Assembly: GCA_002482885.1 (NCBI GenBank)
Contig: DLGW01000016.1
Coordinates: 11,111-75,110, forward strand
Source: Flavobacteriaceae bacterium UBA7684
Lineage (GTDB): Bacteria > Bacteroidota > Bacteroidia > Flavobacteriales > Flavobacteriaceae
Direction: 5' to 3'
DNA length: 64,000 bases
A program made the position numbers and the translations under genes. The notes beneath the pieces are model-generated. The model was not told where the DNA came from, searched no databases, and saw nothing but the letters and a program-made list of their open reading frames with translations. Shown one piece after another: positions 1-8,065 of this stretch (positions are counted from its first letter, which is position 1; the number at the start of each line of letters is the position of its first letter).

Positions 1-62
1 AATCTCAAATCTCAAATCTCAAAAGACCAAAGACCTAAAACCTAAAACCCAATACCAAACAC
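1..62. repeat. Simple intergenic repeats, AATCTCA and CCTAAAA type
   Basis: The window opens with about three tandem copies of a 7-mer (AATCTCA) followed by CCTAAAA/CCAAA-type units. Related strings occur at 11545-11580 and 39910-39972, and TACCAAACACCTAAA is shared with the reverse complement of the 11.5-kb copy. No coding potential is seen. Intergenic strings of this kind are familiar in flavobacterial genomes; what they do is unknown. Confidence 0.6.
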
Positions 63-67
63 CTAAA

Positions 68-379
68 TTAATGCTCACTAATAATCTCTAACTCGGTTCT
101 GAATTGCAATATTTTATCGGCAAATAATGCTGCTGATTCTTGTCGTAATCTTGGGGCATCTTCTAAATAATACCTATCTAACAATTCTTTAGAACTGGTA
201 TAATATTGTACCGAAAAAGTAATAGAATCAGGATCTTGATCATCTAAAACTCTAACCATGCGGGCATTAAAAAACTTTCCGGTATTTAACATGGCAGGAA
301 TGTGTGTTTTTTGCATCCAATCCAACCAATCTTGATACACTTTAATATCAATACAAGAGGTAACATTATATATAATCAT
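68..379 (-). CDS. DUF4286 family protein
   Basis: This is a small soluble protein of 103 residues with no signal peptide or membrane segment. The first strand (MIIYNVT), the tryptophan-rich helix that follows (W18, W21, then HIP at 26-28) and the later SITFSVQYY strand are typical of DUF4286, a small family found mainly in Bacteroidota. The function of the family is not known. It lies 69 bp downstream of the TPR gene on the same strand and could be the last gene of a serS-TPR-DUF4286 unit, although the gap allows its own promoter. ATG 379 gives the expected N-terminus. Confidence 0.8.
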   Translation of the reverse strand: MIIYNVTSCIDIKVYQDWLDWMQKTHIPAMLNTGKFFNARMVRVLDDQDPDSITFSVQYYTSSKELLDRYYLEDAPRLRQESAALFADKILQFRTELEIISEH

Positions 380-448
380 ATGTTATAAATCTAAAACCTA
401 TTTTTTATTCAGGCGTAAATATAAGGTAAGGATATCACAACCAAAAGG

Positions 449-2227
449 TTAAGATTGTTTATCTCCTCTGAGTTGCCTAAAACGCATTTGCGTCTCGTTA
501 AAATAAATGCTGTCGGCATGTTCCAAGATGACTTTTTCAAAATACAATTGTGCTTTTTCGGGCAATAGCATTTGTTCATAAATCAGTGCAGAAAAAAACA
601 ACGCTTCGTCGGTGTAAATACTTTCAGGATATTTTTCAATTATTTTTTGATATTGTACCAAAGCCAACTCTTTTTCTTGAAATTGCTCATGAATTTTACC
701 CAATCTGATGTAAGCGGTTTCCACCATAGGGTCGTCGGAATAATTAACAATGATGTCGCTTAACAACTGTTTTGCCTGAGGATATTTTTTTTGATACAAA
801 TTAAAATCTGCCAACGCCATCTTTTTTAAAGCGACCTGTGTACTATCGTTTTGAATGTGGTCATTGATTAACAAAAACAATTCTAAGGCATCGTTGGCAA
901 TTAATTGCGAAGCAGACGACTTCAGCACTTTTAATTGTTTTAACGCCCAATCAAAATCACCCTTGTAGTAACTGGTTTTAGCCACGCGCAAAGAGGCCTC
1001 GTGCCCTAACGCATCATTTTTTAAATCCAATTCCGTTTGCGCATAATACACCAAAGCCTGATTGAATTTTTCTTGATACACCAAAATATCCGCCAACTCC
1101 ATTTTAACCCGAGCTTGTTGATGAACATCTAAAGGCAAAGTCAATATTTTTTTTAATTGCTCAACAGCGGTGTCGGGTTGTTGCAGGTTAAACGCATAAA
1201 ATCGGGCCTGTAATAATTGTAAGTCTAAGGTTTTATTACTGAGTCCAAAAGATTGTAAAATTTGCTCTAGATTACTTTTAAAAACAGCATAATCCTTAGG
1301 GGTTAATTTTTGAAGTTCGTTTTCTAATAAATACTGCTGTAAGGAAAGTCTTAAATCGTCAGAAATAATTTGATCTAAAATAAAAGCGGCAATTTCTTTA
1401 GCGGCATCATCATCGTTTTCATCAATAGCCAAATGCACTAAATCTACAATTTCACCGAATAAATCTGGATTTTGCCTAACCACAGCTTTTAACTGCGTAA
1501 AGGATTTGCCAAATTCTTTATTTTGAATGTAATACCACGACAAAAATTGATTCCAAAAATAATGAGGTTGTTTTTGAGCCCGAACCAATAAACTTTTTCT
1601 TAATTGATTTTTAAAAACCTCGTTAACGTCTTCTTGTAAATACCTAGACAAATGATATTGTACTGCCGATAATCGTTCTGGTTTTTGATAGGCTTCTTGC
1701 AAAAAATGTTCAGTCATTTTTTCTAAATCACCCAACTGCCCGTAAATCAAAGCCATGTTATAATCAAAATTCAAATTAGAATTTTGAACAACCGCCATTT
1801 CGTAGGCTTTTAAGGCATAGGTAAGTAAGTTCTTTTTTTCGAAGGTTTGGGCAATATTATACACCCAATGGGGATTTTCTTTGATTTTGTCAATAGCCGT
1901 AGCATAGTATTTTTCGGCCTTAGCAGTCTCTTTTTGCAATTGATAATTATAACCCAAATCCACCAAAAACGGATATTGTTTTTGCTTGTCGATTTTTACG
2001 CGCAATAATTTTTCTGCTTCGGTAAATTTTTTCAATTGCTGATAACAATCAATCAATCTAGAAAAAATCAAAGGATTGTTCGGCTGGGATTTGTTTAAAT
2101 CTTCGTAGGCCAGTTGTGCCTTTTCAAACTCCCCTTTTTCGTATAAATTATTCGCCAACAATTCTTGTTGAGCAAAAGAAAATTCCGCTATCAATAAAAA
2201 GAAAACACTAAAAATGTATTTAATCAT
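449..2227 (-). CDS. Exported tetratricopeptide repeat protein
   Basis: A protein of 592 residues that starts with a signal peptide (MIKYIFSVFFLLIAEFSFAQ, cleavage near residue 19-20) and then consists almost wholly of helical TPR units. Clear ones begin near residues 26, 120, 365 and 505, for example the stretch ending YPESIYTDEALFFSALIYE. It is probably periplasmic and a scaffold for protein-protein contacts; no catalytic motif is visible. It follows serS by 27 bp on the same strand, so the two are probably co-transcribed. A TPR protein next to serS is, as far as I recall, a recurrent flavobacterial arrangement. The specific role is unknown. Confidence 0.8.
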   Translation of the reverse strand: MIKYIFSVFFLLIAEFSFAQQELLANNLYEKGEFEKAQLAYEDLNKSQPNNPLIFSRLIDCYQQLKKFTEAEKLLRVKIDKQKQYPFLVDLGYNYQLQKETAKAEKYYATAIDKIKENPHWVYNIAQTFEKKNLLTYALKAYEMAVVQNSNLNFDYNMALIYGQLGDLEKMTEHFLQEAYQKPERLSAVQYHLSRYLQEDVNEVFKNQLRKSLLVRAQKQPHYFWNQFLSWYYIQNKEFGKSFTQLKAVVRQNPDLFGEIVDLVHLAIDENDDDAAKEIAAFILDQIISDDLRLSLQQYLLENELQKLTPKDYAVFKSNLEQILQSFGLSNKTLDLQLLQARFYAFNLQQPDTAVEQLKKILTLPLDVHQQARVKMELADILVYQEKFNQALVYYAQTELDLKNDALGHEASLRVAKTSYYKGDFDWALKQLKVLKSSASQLIANDALELFLLINDHIQNDSTQVALKKMALADFNLYQKKYPQAKQLLSDIIVNYSDDPMVETAYIRLGKIHEQFQEKELALVQYQKIIEKYPESIYTDEALFFSALIYEQMLLPEKAQLYFEKVILEHADSIYFNETQMRFRQLRGDKQS

Positions 2228-2254
2228 GATAGCGGAATTTACAAGTGTAATGGA

Positions 2255-3526
2255 TTAATCTATAATATCGAATCCTGTATATGGAATCAACACCTCTGGA
2301 ATTCGAATACCTTCGGGCGTTTGGTAATTTTCTAAAATACCTGCCAATACCCTTGGTAATGCTAACGAACTTCCGTTTAACGTATGTGCCAATTGGTTTT
2401 TACCTTCTTTATTTTTAAATCTTAATTTTAAACGATTGGCTTGAAAGGTTTCAAAATTAGATACGGAACTGATTTCTAACCAACGGTCTTGCGCCGTTGA
2501 AAATACTTCAAAATCATAGGTTAGTGCAGATGTAAAGCCCATATCGCCTGCGCATAATCTTAAAATTCTGTATGGTAATTTTAATTCTTGTAAAATATTT
2601 CGCACATGAGCCACCATGCCATCTAAAGCTTCGTAAGATTTATCGGGGTGTTCAATACGAACAATTTCTACTTTATCAAATTGATGCAATCGGTTTAATC
2701 CACGTACATGGGCGCCATAGGACCCCGCTTCTCTACGGAAACAAGGTGTGTAACCAGTACACAAAATTGGCAACTCATTTTCATTCAACAAAACGTCTCG
2801 GTAAATATTGGTAACAGGTACCTCGGCAGTCGGAATCAAATACAAATCATCCACGCCTACATGATACATTTGCCCTTCCTTATCGGGCAATTGACCCGTT
2901 CCAAAACCAGAAGCTTCATTTACTAAATGGGGCACCTGAATTTCTTTGTAACCCGCTGCGGTATTTTTATCTAAAAAATAATTGATTAACGCCCTTTGTA
3001 AACGGGCACCTTTTCCTTTATAAACCGGAAAACCTGCTCCTGTAATTTTAACCCCCAATTCAAAATCAATAATGTCATATTTTTTGGCTAATTCCCAATG
3101 TGGTAATGCGCCTTCAAACAAGGTAGGAATAGCGCCTTCACGCTCTACTTCTAAGTTATCGTCTGCTGATTTTCCGTCAGGGACAATATCCGAAGGTACG
3201 TTGGGTATTTTATATAACAACTGTGCTAAATCGTCGGTGTATTGTTGTAATTTTTCGGATAATTCTTTGGATGATTCTTTTAACTGAACTGTTTTTTCTT
3301 TTAAAATGGTGGCTTTTGCTTTTTCACCATTTTTCATCAACTCGCCTATATCTTTAGACAATTTGTTGGATTCCGCCAAAACGTTATCTAAAGAAACTTG
3401 TGTGTTTCTTCTATTTTCATCTAAAAGAACCGCTTCATCAATTAATTCTTTTGCATTTGAAATTCTTCGAGACAAAGCATTCGTTACTTTTTCTTGATTC
3501 TCTCGGATATAAGCAATCTGTAACAT
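2255..3526 (-). CDS. serS: Serine--tRNA ligase
   Basis: SerRS charges tRNA-Ser with serine in the cytoplasm. At 423 residues it has the family's usual length. Residues 1 to about 110 form the long antiparallel coiled-coil arm that contacts the tRNA extra arm (rich in K, E and L). The class II core follows: motif 2 around CFRREAGSYG and motif 3 at GSSLALPR (residues 385-392). The start MLQIAYIRENQEKV is the conserved SerRS N-terminus. It has its own upstream region with a TAAATTTG box on the minus strand and leads the TPR gene. Nothing unusual. Confidence 0.97.
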   Translation of the reverse strand: MLQIAYIRENQEKVTNALSRRISNAKELIDEAVLLDENRRNTQVSLDNVLAESNKLSKDIGELMKNGEKAKATILKEKTVQLKESSKELSEKLQQYTDDLAQLLYKIPNVPSDIVPDGKSADDNLEVEREGAIPTLFEGALPHWELAKKYDIIDFELGVKITGAGFPVYKGKGARLQRALINYFLDKNTAAGYKEIQVPHLVNEASGFGTGQLPDKEGQMYHVGVDDLYLIPTAEVPVTNIYRDVLLNENELPILCTGYTPCFRREAGSYGAHVRGLNRLHQFDKVEIVRIEHPDKSYEALDGMVAHVRNILQELKLPYRILRLCAGDMGFTSALTYDFEVFSTAQDRWLEISSVSNFETFQANRLKLRFKNKEGKNQLAHTLNGSSLALPRVLAGILENYQTPEGIRIPEVLIPYTGFDIID

Positions 3527-3549
3527 ATCAGTTTAGTTTATAAGATGGA

Positions 3550-3557
3550 CAAATTTA
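3550..3557 (-). promoter_or_regulatory. Candidate -7 box for serS
   Basis: On the minus strand this reads TAAATTTG, a match to the Bacteroidota -7 consensus TAnnTTTG, 24 bp upstream of the serS ATG. No convincing -33 TTTG was found at the right distance, so support is moderate. Confidence 0.45.
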
Positions 3558-3720
3558 GAAAAATGTTTGGTTTATTATGGAATCGTTTAACCGCGGAATC
3601 GTTTAATCGAAAAAACTTTGAATCTTAAACTTGATAACGTTCAAACCATTTTACATTCACCATACATAATTCGCCATGATTCCTACGTTAAGGATAGTGG
3701 TATATACGGCTATTATTATC

Positions 3721-3728
3721 TATCTTTG
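3721..3728 (+). promoter_or_regulatory. Candidate -7 box for folE
   Basis: TATCTTTG fits TAnnTTTG and lies 43 bp before the preferred folE ATG at 3771. No clear -33 TTTG is present. The 3527-3770 interval otherwise shows no gene, only AT-rich sequence. Confidence 0.45.
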
Positions 3729-3770
3729 CCCCTATTATTTTTTACATCGTATTTATTTTAAGCTTTGTAC

Positions 3771-4442
3771 ATGGCACACAACCACGATTTGCAGGAGGAT
3801 TTTGGAGACAATCACATGTTTACTCATTTTGACACCCCGTTAAGAACAGATGCTTTTGAATTGTCTGACGAGGAAAAGATTGCTAGTATTAAAAAAGATG
3901 TGGAACACATTTTACAAACACTAGGCATGGACTTAACCGACGACAGCCTAAAAGGCACACCTAACCGTGTGGCTAAAATGTTTGTGAAAGAAATTTTTGG
4001 AGGCTTAAATCCTAAGAAAAAACCAAGTTCATCCACCTTTGAAAACAAATACAAATACGGTGAAATGTTGGTAGAAAAAAACATTACGGTTTATTCTACT
4101 TGCGAGCATCATTTGTTACCGATTGTAGGACGCGCTCATGTGGCTTATATTTCTAACGGAAATGTGGTAGGACTATCTAAAATGAATCGTATTGTAGATT
4201 ATTTTGCCAAACGTCCGCAGGTACAAGAACGTTTAACCATTCAAATTGTTCGTGAATTACAAAGAGTTCTAAATACCGAAGATGTCGCTTGTATTATTGA
4301 CGCCAAACATTTGTGTGTAAATTCCAGAGGCATCAGAGATATTGAAAGCAGCACTGTAACTGCAGAATTCGGTGGAAAATTCAAAGAAGAAGCTACTCGT
4401 CGCGAATTTTTGGAATATATTAAGTTGGAAACTTCTTTTTAA
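3771..4442 (+). CDS. folE: GTP cyclohydrolase I
   Basis: FolE converts GTP to 7,8-dihydroneopterin triphosphate, the first step of the folate/tetrahydropterin pathway. The 223-residue product carries the family signature: the zinc and substrate region STCEHHLLPIVGRAHVAYI, the VVGLSKMNRIVDYFAKRPQVQERL block, and the late zinc-ligand segment with H and C in AKHLCVNSRGI. I chose ATG 3771 (MAHNHD) over the in-frame TTG two codons upstream. The N-terminal 25 residues or so are a variable, acidic extension. It is the first of a run of plus-strand genes (folE, cysS, yidD, lgt), separated from cysS by 113 bp containing an inverted repeat. Confidence 0.96.
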   Translation: MAHNHDLQEDFGDNHMFTHFDTPLRTDAFELSDEEKIASIKKDVEHILQTLGMDLTDDSLKGTPNRVAKMFVKEIFGGLNPKKKPSSSTFENKYKYGEMLVEKNITVYSTCEHHLLPIVGRAHVAYISNGNVVGLSKMNRIVDYFAKRPQVQERLTIQIVRELQRVLNTEDVACIIDAKHLCVNSRGIRDIESSTVTAEFGGKFKEEATRREFLEYIKLETSF

Positions 4443-4447
4443 TTATG

Positions 4448-4546
4448 AATTATGAATGGTGAATTATAAATTATTTATTTTTTGATAAAAAGTAAATTGC
4501 ATGATTATAAAAATCATTCACAATTCATAATTTACCATTCACAATT
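4448..4546. repeat. Imperfect 25-bp inverted repeat between folE and cysS
   Basis: The left arm 4448-4472 (AATTATGAATGGTGAATT...) and right arm 4522-4546 are inverted copies with about 22 of 25 positions matching, enclosing about 50 bp. Related single units occur at 21719-21752 and 30331-30361. It could fold into a long hairpin in either strand's transcript. No coding capacity. Confidence 0.6.
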
Positions 4547-4555
4547 AAAAAAATT

Positions 4556-6016
4556 ATGCTTAAAATCTATAATTCTCTAACAGGCGAAAAAGAAATCTTC
4601 AAACCCATTCACGAAGGACATGTAGGCATGTATGTTTGTGGGCCTACCGTTTATAACTTAGTGCACTTGGGTAATTGTCGTACCTTTTTATCCTTTGATT
4701 TAATTTTTAGATACTTAAAGTTTTTAGGATATAAAGTGCGTTATGTACGCAACATTACCGACGTAGGACACATTGTAGATGATGCCGACGAAGGTGAAGA
4801 TAAAATTGCCAAAAAAGCACGCTTAGAACAAATAGAACCTATGGAAGTAGTACAACGCTACACCGTAGATTTTCATCAAATTATGGAACTGTTTAACGCG
4901 TTTCCACCCAGCATAGAACCCACCGCAACAGGCCACATCATAGAGCAAATAGAAATCATTAAAAAGATTTTAGACAATGGCTTTGCTTATGAAGTTAATG
5001 GTTCCGTGTATTTTGATGTCTTAAAATACAACCAAGTAAAACCTTATGGAATTTTAAGTGGTAGAAACATCGAAGACATGATGGCCAATACCCGTGATTT
5101 AGATGGTCAGTCCGATAAAAAAAATCCACAAGATTTTGCCCTTTGGAAAAAAGCAGAACCAGAACACATTATGCGTTGGCCTTCGCCTTGGGGAGATGGT
5201 TTCCCTGGATGGCATTTAGAGTGTACGGCAATGAGTACTAAATATTTAGGAGACACTTTTGATATACACGGCGGAGGAATGGATTTAAAATTTCCACACC
5301 ACGAATGTGAAATCGCTCAAAACGAAGCTTGCTCGGGCCATAGCCCTGTTAACTATTGGATGCATGCCAACTTACTTACTTTAAACGGTAAAAAAATGGC
5401 AAAATCCACAGGCAATAATATTTTACCGCGCGAAATTTTTTCGGGCAATAGTCCTTTCTTAAGCAAAGCATTTTCCCCTATTGTGGTGCGCTTTTTTATG
5501 TTACAGGCACATTACCGAAGCATTTTAGATTTTTCTAACGATGCCGTTTTAGCTGCAGAAAAAGGATTTTTTAGACTAACCGAAGCCATTGAAAAATTAG
5601 CGAGTATTGAAGCAGGAAAAACCTCATCTGTCAATATTGCTACTTGGAAACAACGTTGCTTTGAAGCCATGAATGATGATTTTAACAGTCCTATTTTAAT
5701 TGCCGAATTGTTTGAAGCCGTTCGATACATTAATTTATTGACCGACAAAAAAGAGACTTTAACCGCAGCCGATTTAGAAGATTTCACCCAAACCCTTAAA
5801 GGTTTTGTTTTTGACGTACTCGGCTTAGTAGATGCTAATCAGGAAAACAACCAAAGCGACAAACTAGAAGGCGTGATTGAAATGTTAATTGAGATGCGCA
5901 ACCAAGCCAGAGCAGATAAAAATTGGGCGTTATCCGATGAAATTCGCGACAAATTATTAGCCTTAGGCATTCAATTAAAAGATGGTAAAGAAGGCACTGT
6001 TTTTAGTTTAAACTAG
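4556..6016 (+). CDS. cysS: Cysteine--tRNA ligase
   Basis: CysRS attaches cysteine to tRNA-Cys. The 486-residue class I enzyme shows the zinc-site cysteine of MYVCGPTVYN, the HIGH-equivalent HLGN in VHLGNCRTF, the other zinc ligands in WHLECTAMS and FPHHECEIAQNE, and the KMSKS-equivalent KMAKSTGN. The C-terminal DALR/anticodon region is complete, ending KEGTVFSLN. The start MLKIYNSLTGEKE is the canonical one. It is followed after a single base by yidD, so the two are translationally linked. Closely spaced folE-cysS-lgt genes are common in the family. Confidence 0.97.
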   Translation: MLKIYNSLTGEKEIFKPIHEGHVGMYVCGPTVYNLVHLGNCRTFLSFDLIFRYLKFLGYKVRYVRNITDVGHIVDDADEGEDKIAKKARLEQIEPMEVVQRYTVDFHQIMELFNAFPPSIEPTATGHIIEQIEIIKKILDNGFAYEVNGSVYFDVLKYNQVKPYGILSGRNIEDMMANTRDLDGQSDKKNPQDFALWKKAEPEHIMRWPSPWGDGFPGWHLECTAMSTKYLGDTFDIHGGGMDLKFPHHECEIAQNEACSGHSPVNYWMHANLLTLNGKKMAKSTGNNILPREIFSGNSPFLSKAFSPIVVRFFMLQAHYRSILDFSNDAVLAAEKGFFRLTEAIEKLASIEAGKTSSVNIATWKQRCFEAMNDDFNSPILIAELFEAVRYINLLTDKKETLTAADLEDFTQTLKGFVFDVLGLVDANQENNQSDKLEGVIEMLIEMRNQARADKNWALSDEIRDKLLALGIQLKDGKEGTVFSLN

Positions 6017-6017
6017 C

Positions 6018-6275
6018 ATGTGCGCTAATCACAATCATACAACAAATCATAATAAATGGAGATGGACAACCGCTCCATTTATTTTTTTAGTCCATTTTTA
6101 CAGAGCTGCCATCAGTCCATTTACGCCACAATCTTGCCGATACGAACCCACTTGCTCTCAATACACCATAGAAGCCTTACAAAAACACGGATTATTCAAA
6201 GGTGGATGGTTAAGTGCCAAACGTATTTTGAGTTGCCATCCTTGGGGCGGAAAAGGGTACGATCCAGTACCTTAA
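6018..6275 (+). CDS. yidD: Membrane protein insertion efficiency factor YidD
   Basis: An 85-residue YidD homologue, the small membrane-associated protein thought to assist YidC-dependent insertion of inner-membrane proteins. Hallmarks are the amphipathic segment FLVHFYRAAISPF, the SCRYEPTCSQYTIEAL cysteine motif, GLFKGGWLSAKRILSCHPW and the terminal GGKGYDPVP. The 17 residues or so before it (MCANHNHTTNHNKW...) are a variable His/Asn-rich leader. It begins 1 bp after the cysS stop. In many bacteria yidD sits by rnpA-yidC; linkage to cysS/lgt is a flavobacterial arrangement. Confidence 0.92.
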   Translation: MCANHNHTTNHNKWRWTTAPFIFLVHFYRAAISPFTPQSCRYEPTCSQYTIEALQKHGLFKGGWLSAKRILSCHPWGGKGYDPVP

Positions 6276-6313
6276 ATTATTTTTTTAATAACACTCTTTT
6301 ACCAACAATACCG

Positions 6314-6321
6314 TATTTTTG
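6314..6321 (+). promoter_or_regulatory. Candidate -7 box for lgt
   Basis: TATTTTTG fits TAnnTTTG and ends 13 bp before the lgt ATG at 6335. If it is used, the leader would be very short for that start, or translation would begin at the internal ATG 6344. No -33 TTTG was seen. Confidence 0.35.
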
Positions 6322-6334
6322 CCTTCGCTAAAAT

Positions 6335-7270
6335 ATGCATCACATGTTATTACCCTTACAAATTACTTGGAATCCTTCGCAAGGCATTGATTTAGGATTT
6401 TTTATGATCAGATATTACAGTTTAATGTTTGTAGTAGCCTTTAGTTTGGGTTGGTACATCATGAAAAAAATATTCGACCGCGAAGGCGAAACGGTTGAAA
6501 AACTAGATTCTTTATTTGTATACACCGTAATTGGAACTCTTTTAGGTGCGCGTTTAGGACATGTGTTTTTTTACGATTGGGATTATTTTAAACACCATTT
6601 ATCCGAAATATTATTGCCTTTTAGATTTAGTCCAACATTTGAATTCACGGGATTTGCAGGTTTAGCCAGTCATGGAGCCGCCGCCGCAGTAATTATCGCT
6701 CTTTATTTTTACAACAAAAAAATCATGAAACGTTCCCTTTTATGGGTAATGGATCGGGTGGCCTTAACGGTCGCCAGTGGAGGTATTTTTGTAAGAATCG
6801 GAAACTTTTTTAATTCTGAAATTGTGGGAGAACCTACCCAATCCTCTTTCGGAATCAAATTTATTCAAGAATCCATTAGTGAACAACAAGCCGTTAATTT
6901 TACTCAAATAGCCAATTCAAAAGAAGCTTACCACGCCATTGCTACCAATCCTGATTTTGCAGGCATTTTAAACATGGTACCCGCCAAACATCCTACACAA
7001 TTGTACGAAGCTTTTGGATACTTAATTGTATTTGCGGTATTGTATTATATGTATTGGAAAACCGAATCTAGAAACAAAGAAGGATTGTTGTTTGGAACCT
7101 TTTTAGTATTGCTTTGGAGCGTTCGCTTTATAGTAGAATTCGTAAAAGAAAGTCAAGGCGGATTTGAATCAGCGTTAGGAAACGTATTGTCTACTGGACA
7201 ATGGTTAAGCATTCCGTTTATATTGGCGGGATTTTGGTTGATAGGTAAGGCATTAGCCAAAAGGCAATAG
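6335..7270 (+). CDS. lgt: Prolipoprotein diacylglyceryl transferase
   Basis: Lgt moves the diacylglyceryl group of phosphatidylglycerol onto the lipobox cysteine of prolipoproteins, the first step in lipoprotein maturation, in the inner membrane. The 311-residue polytopic protein contains GARLGHVFFYDW, FAGLASHGAAAAV with the essential-region histidine, the Lgt signature RIGNFFNSEIVGEPT, and HPTQLYEAFGY. About seven membrane segments are apparent. A variable insert (about residues 177-210) precedes the HPTQ motif. ATG 6335 (MHHMLLPLQITW) or ATG 6344 could be the start. Many lipoproteins in this window depend on it. Confidence 0.95.
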   Translation: MHHMLLPLQITWNPSQGIDLGFFMIRYYSLMFVVAFSLGWYIMKKIFDREGETVEKLDSLFVYTVIGTLLGARLGHVFFYDWDYFKHHLSEILLPFRFSPTFEFTGFAGLASHGAAAAVIIALYFYNKKIMKRSLLWVMDRVALTVASGGIFVRIGNFFNSEIVGEPTQSSFGIKFIQESISEQQAVNFTQIANSKEAYHAIATNPDFAGILNMVPAKHPTQLYEAFGYLIVFAVLYYMYWKTESRNKEGLLFGTFLVLLWSVRFIVEFVKESQGGFESALGNVLSTGQWLSIPFILAGFWLIGKALAKRQ

Positions 7271-7326
7271 GCATCAGAAAATCTATAGGTTTTTAAAGGA
7301 TTTAAAAATTGTAAATAATTAAACCT

Positions 7327-7334
7327 TAAATTTG
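7327..7334 (+). promoter_or_regulatory. Candidate -7 box for the toxin-antitoxin pair
   Basis: TAAATTTG matches TAnnTTTG 12 bp before the first antitoxin ATG. A TTG at 7309-7311 could be the -33 element, but at 15 bp the spacing is short. Confidence 0.4.
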
Positions 7335-7346
7335 TAAAACTAAATC

Positions 7347-7595
7347 ATGCGAATCATGAAAGCAGAAGTAAACTTACAAATCAAAAAATTGGAACTCATT
7401 CAGTGGTTATCTACTATAGAAGATTCTTCTGTGTTAAATAAAATCATTGAAATTAAACTTCAAGAAAGTAAGGACTGGTGGGATTTAGTTTCTGATACTG
7501 AAAAAAAAGCAATTGATAATGGAATTGAAGATGCTGACAACGGAAAACTAAACACACACGCTAGCGCACGCAAACTTTATGAAAAGTGGTTATAA
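7347..7595 (+). CDS. Putative antitoxin of a type II toxin-antitoxin module
   Basis: An 82-residue acidic protein whose last third (SDTEKKAIDNGIEDADNGKLNTH...) resembles the toxin-binding tail of RelB/addiction-module antitoxins that pair with ParE/RelE toxins. No DNA-binding domain is obvious. The stop codon lies 17 bp inside the downstream toxin gene, a typical antitoxin-first overlap. The start may be ATG 7347 or ATG 7356 (MKAEVNL). Expected role: neutralise the toxin and possibly repress the operon. The call rests on the pairing, size and tail motif. Confidence 0.7.
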   Translation: MRIMKAEVNLQIKKLELIQWLSTIEDSSVLNKIIEIKLQESKDWWDLVSDTEKKAIDNGIEDADNGKLNTHASARKLYEKWL

Positions 7596-7890
7596 TATTC
7601 TTTGGACAGACTACGCTTTAGCCGAACTTAAAACAACTATAGAATATTTAGAAACACATTGGACGGAAAAGGAAATAAAAAACTTAGTTTCAAAAATTGA
7701 AAACATTCTTGAGTTTATTTCTAAAAATCCAGAACTTTTTCCACAAACTCAATCCAGAAAAAATGTACGACGAGCAGTCGTAACTAAACAAAACACCATT
7801 TATTATCGAACAAAAGGTCAGAACATTGAAATTCTTTCGTTTTTTTCCAACAAACAAAATCCTAAAAAGAGACGATTGTTTGGTGGTTAA
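7579..7890 (+). CDS. RelE/ParE-family toxin
   Basis: A basic 103-residue protein with the RelE/ParE layout: N-terminal strand NILWTDYALAEL, helices around ETHWTEKEIKNLVSKIENILEFI, the NPELFPQ turn, then the strand block RRAVVTKQNTIYYRTKGQNIEILSFF ending in a basic tail (KKRR). This matches 'plasmid stabilisation/RelE' proteins common in Bacteroidota. Such toxins act as ribosome-dependent mRNA endonucleases (RelE) or gyrase poisons (ParE); which one cannot be told here. It overlaps the antitoxin gene by 17 bp and is followed directly by a structured dispersed repeat. Confidence 0.8.
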   Translation: MKSGYNILWTDYALAELKTTIEYLETHWTEKEIKNLVSKIENILEFISKNPELFPQTQSRKNVRRAVVTKQNTIYYRTKGQNIEILSFFSNKQNPKKRRLFGG

Positions 7891-7900
7891 TCTATAAACT

Positions 7901-7987
7901 AGCCCAGACAGCAGCGGCATCCTTTTGCCTATGAGTTTCGCATATGCGAATAGGCAAAAGATATAGCGAATGGCTGGAAATCGCTCC
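7901..7987 (+). repeat. Structured dispersed repeat, copy A
   Basis: Reads AGCCCAGACAGCAGCGGCAT, then an 11-bp stem (CTTTTGCCTAT 7922-7932 with ATAGGCAAAAG 7950-7960) enclosing a small palindromic hairpin, then ATATAGCGAATGGCTGGAAATCGCTCC. The same layout recurs at 21551-21638 (minus), 11584-11662 (minus) and 18233-18325 (plus), with stem sequences that differ while pairing is kept, which suggests a structured RNA or a REP-like element. It may be the Rfam Flavo-1 motif; I could not check that. It fills most of the 7891-8065 gap. Confidence 0.7.
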
Positions 7988-7997
7988 AAAAAAAACT

Positions 7998-8005
7998 TAA
8001 TTTTG
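7998..8005 (+). promoter_or_regulatory. Candidate -7 box for the NifU-like gene
   Basis: TAATTTTG fits TAnnTTTG, 60 bp before the ATG at 8066. Between them lies a weak CCGTT/AACGG stem (about 8034-8048). No -33 TTTG was found because the upstream bases belong to repeat copy A. Confidence 0.4.
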
Positions 8006-8065
8006 CCTGCTGTTAAATAAAAATTATCCGTTAACTGTAAACGGTTAACTTAAAACTCAGATAAC

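Noticed and set aside
1..62. Real telomere or replicon end
   Set aside because: The CCTAAAA words are few, irregular and recur in ordinary intergenic gaps at 11.5 and 39.9 kb, and flavobacterial chromosomes are circular.
8029..8050. Riboswitch or attenuator in front of the NifU-like gene
   Set aside because: Only a weak 5-bp stem between GTTAAC words is present; no T-run or known aptamer pattern.
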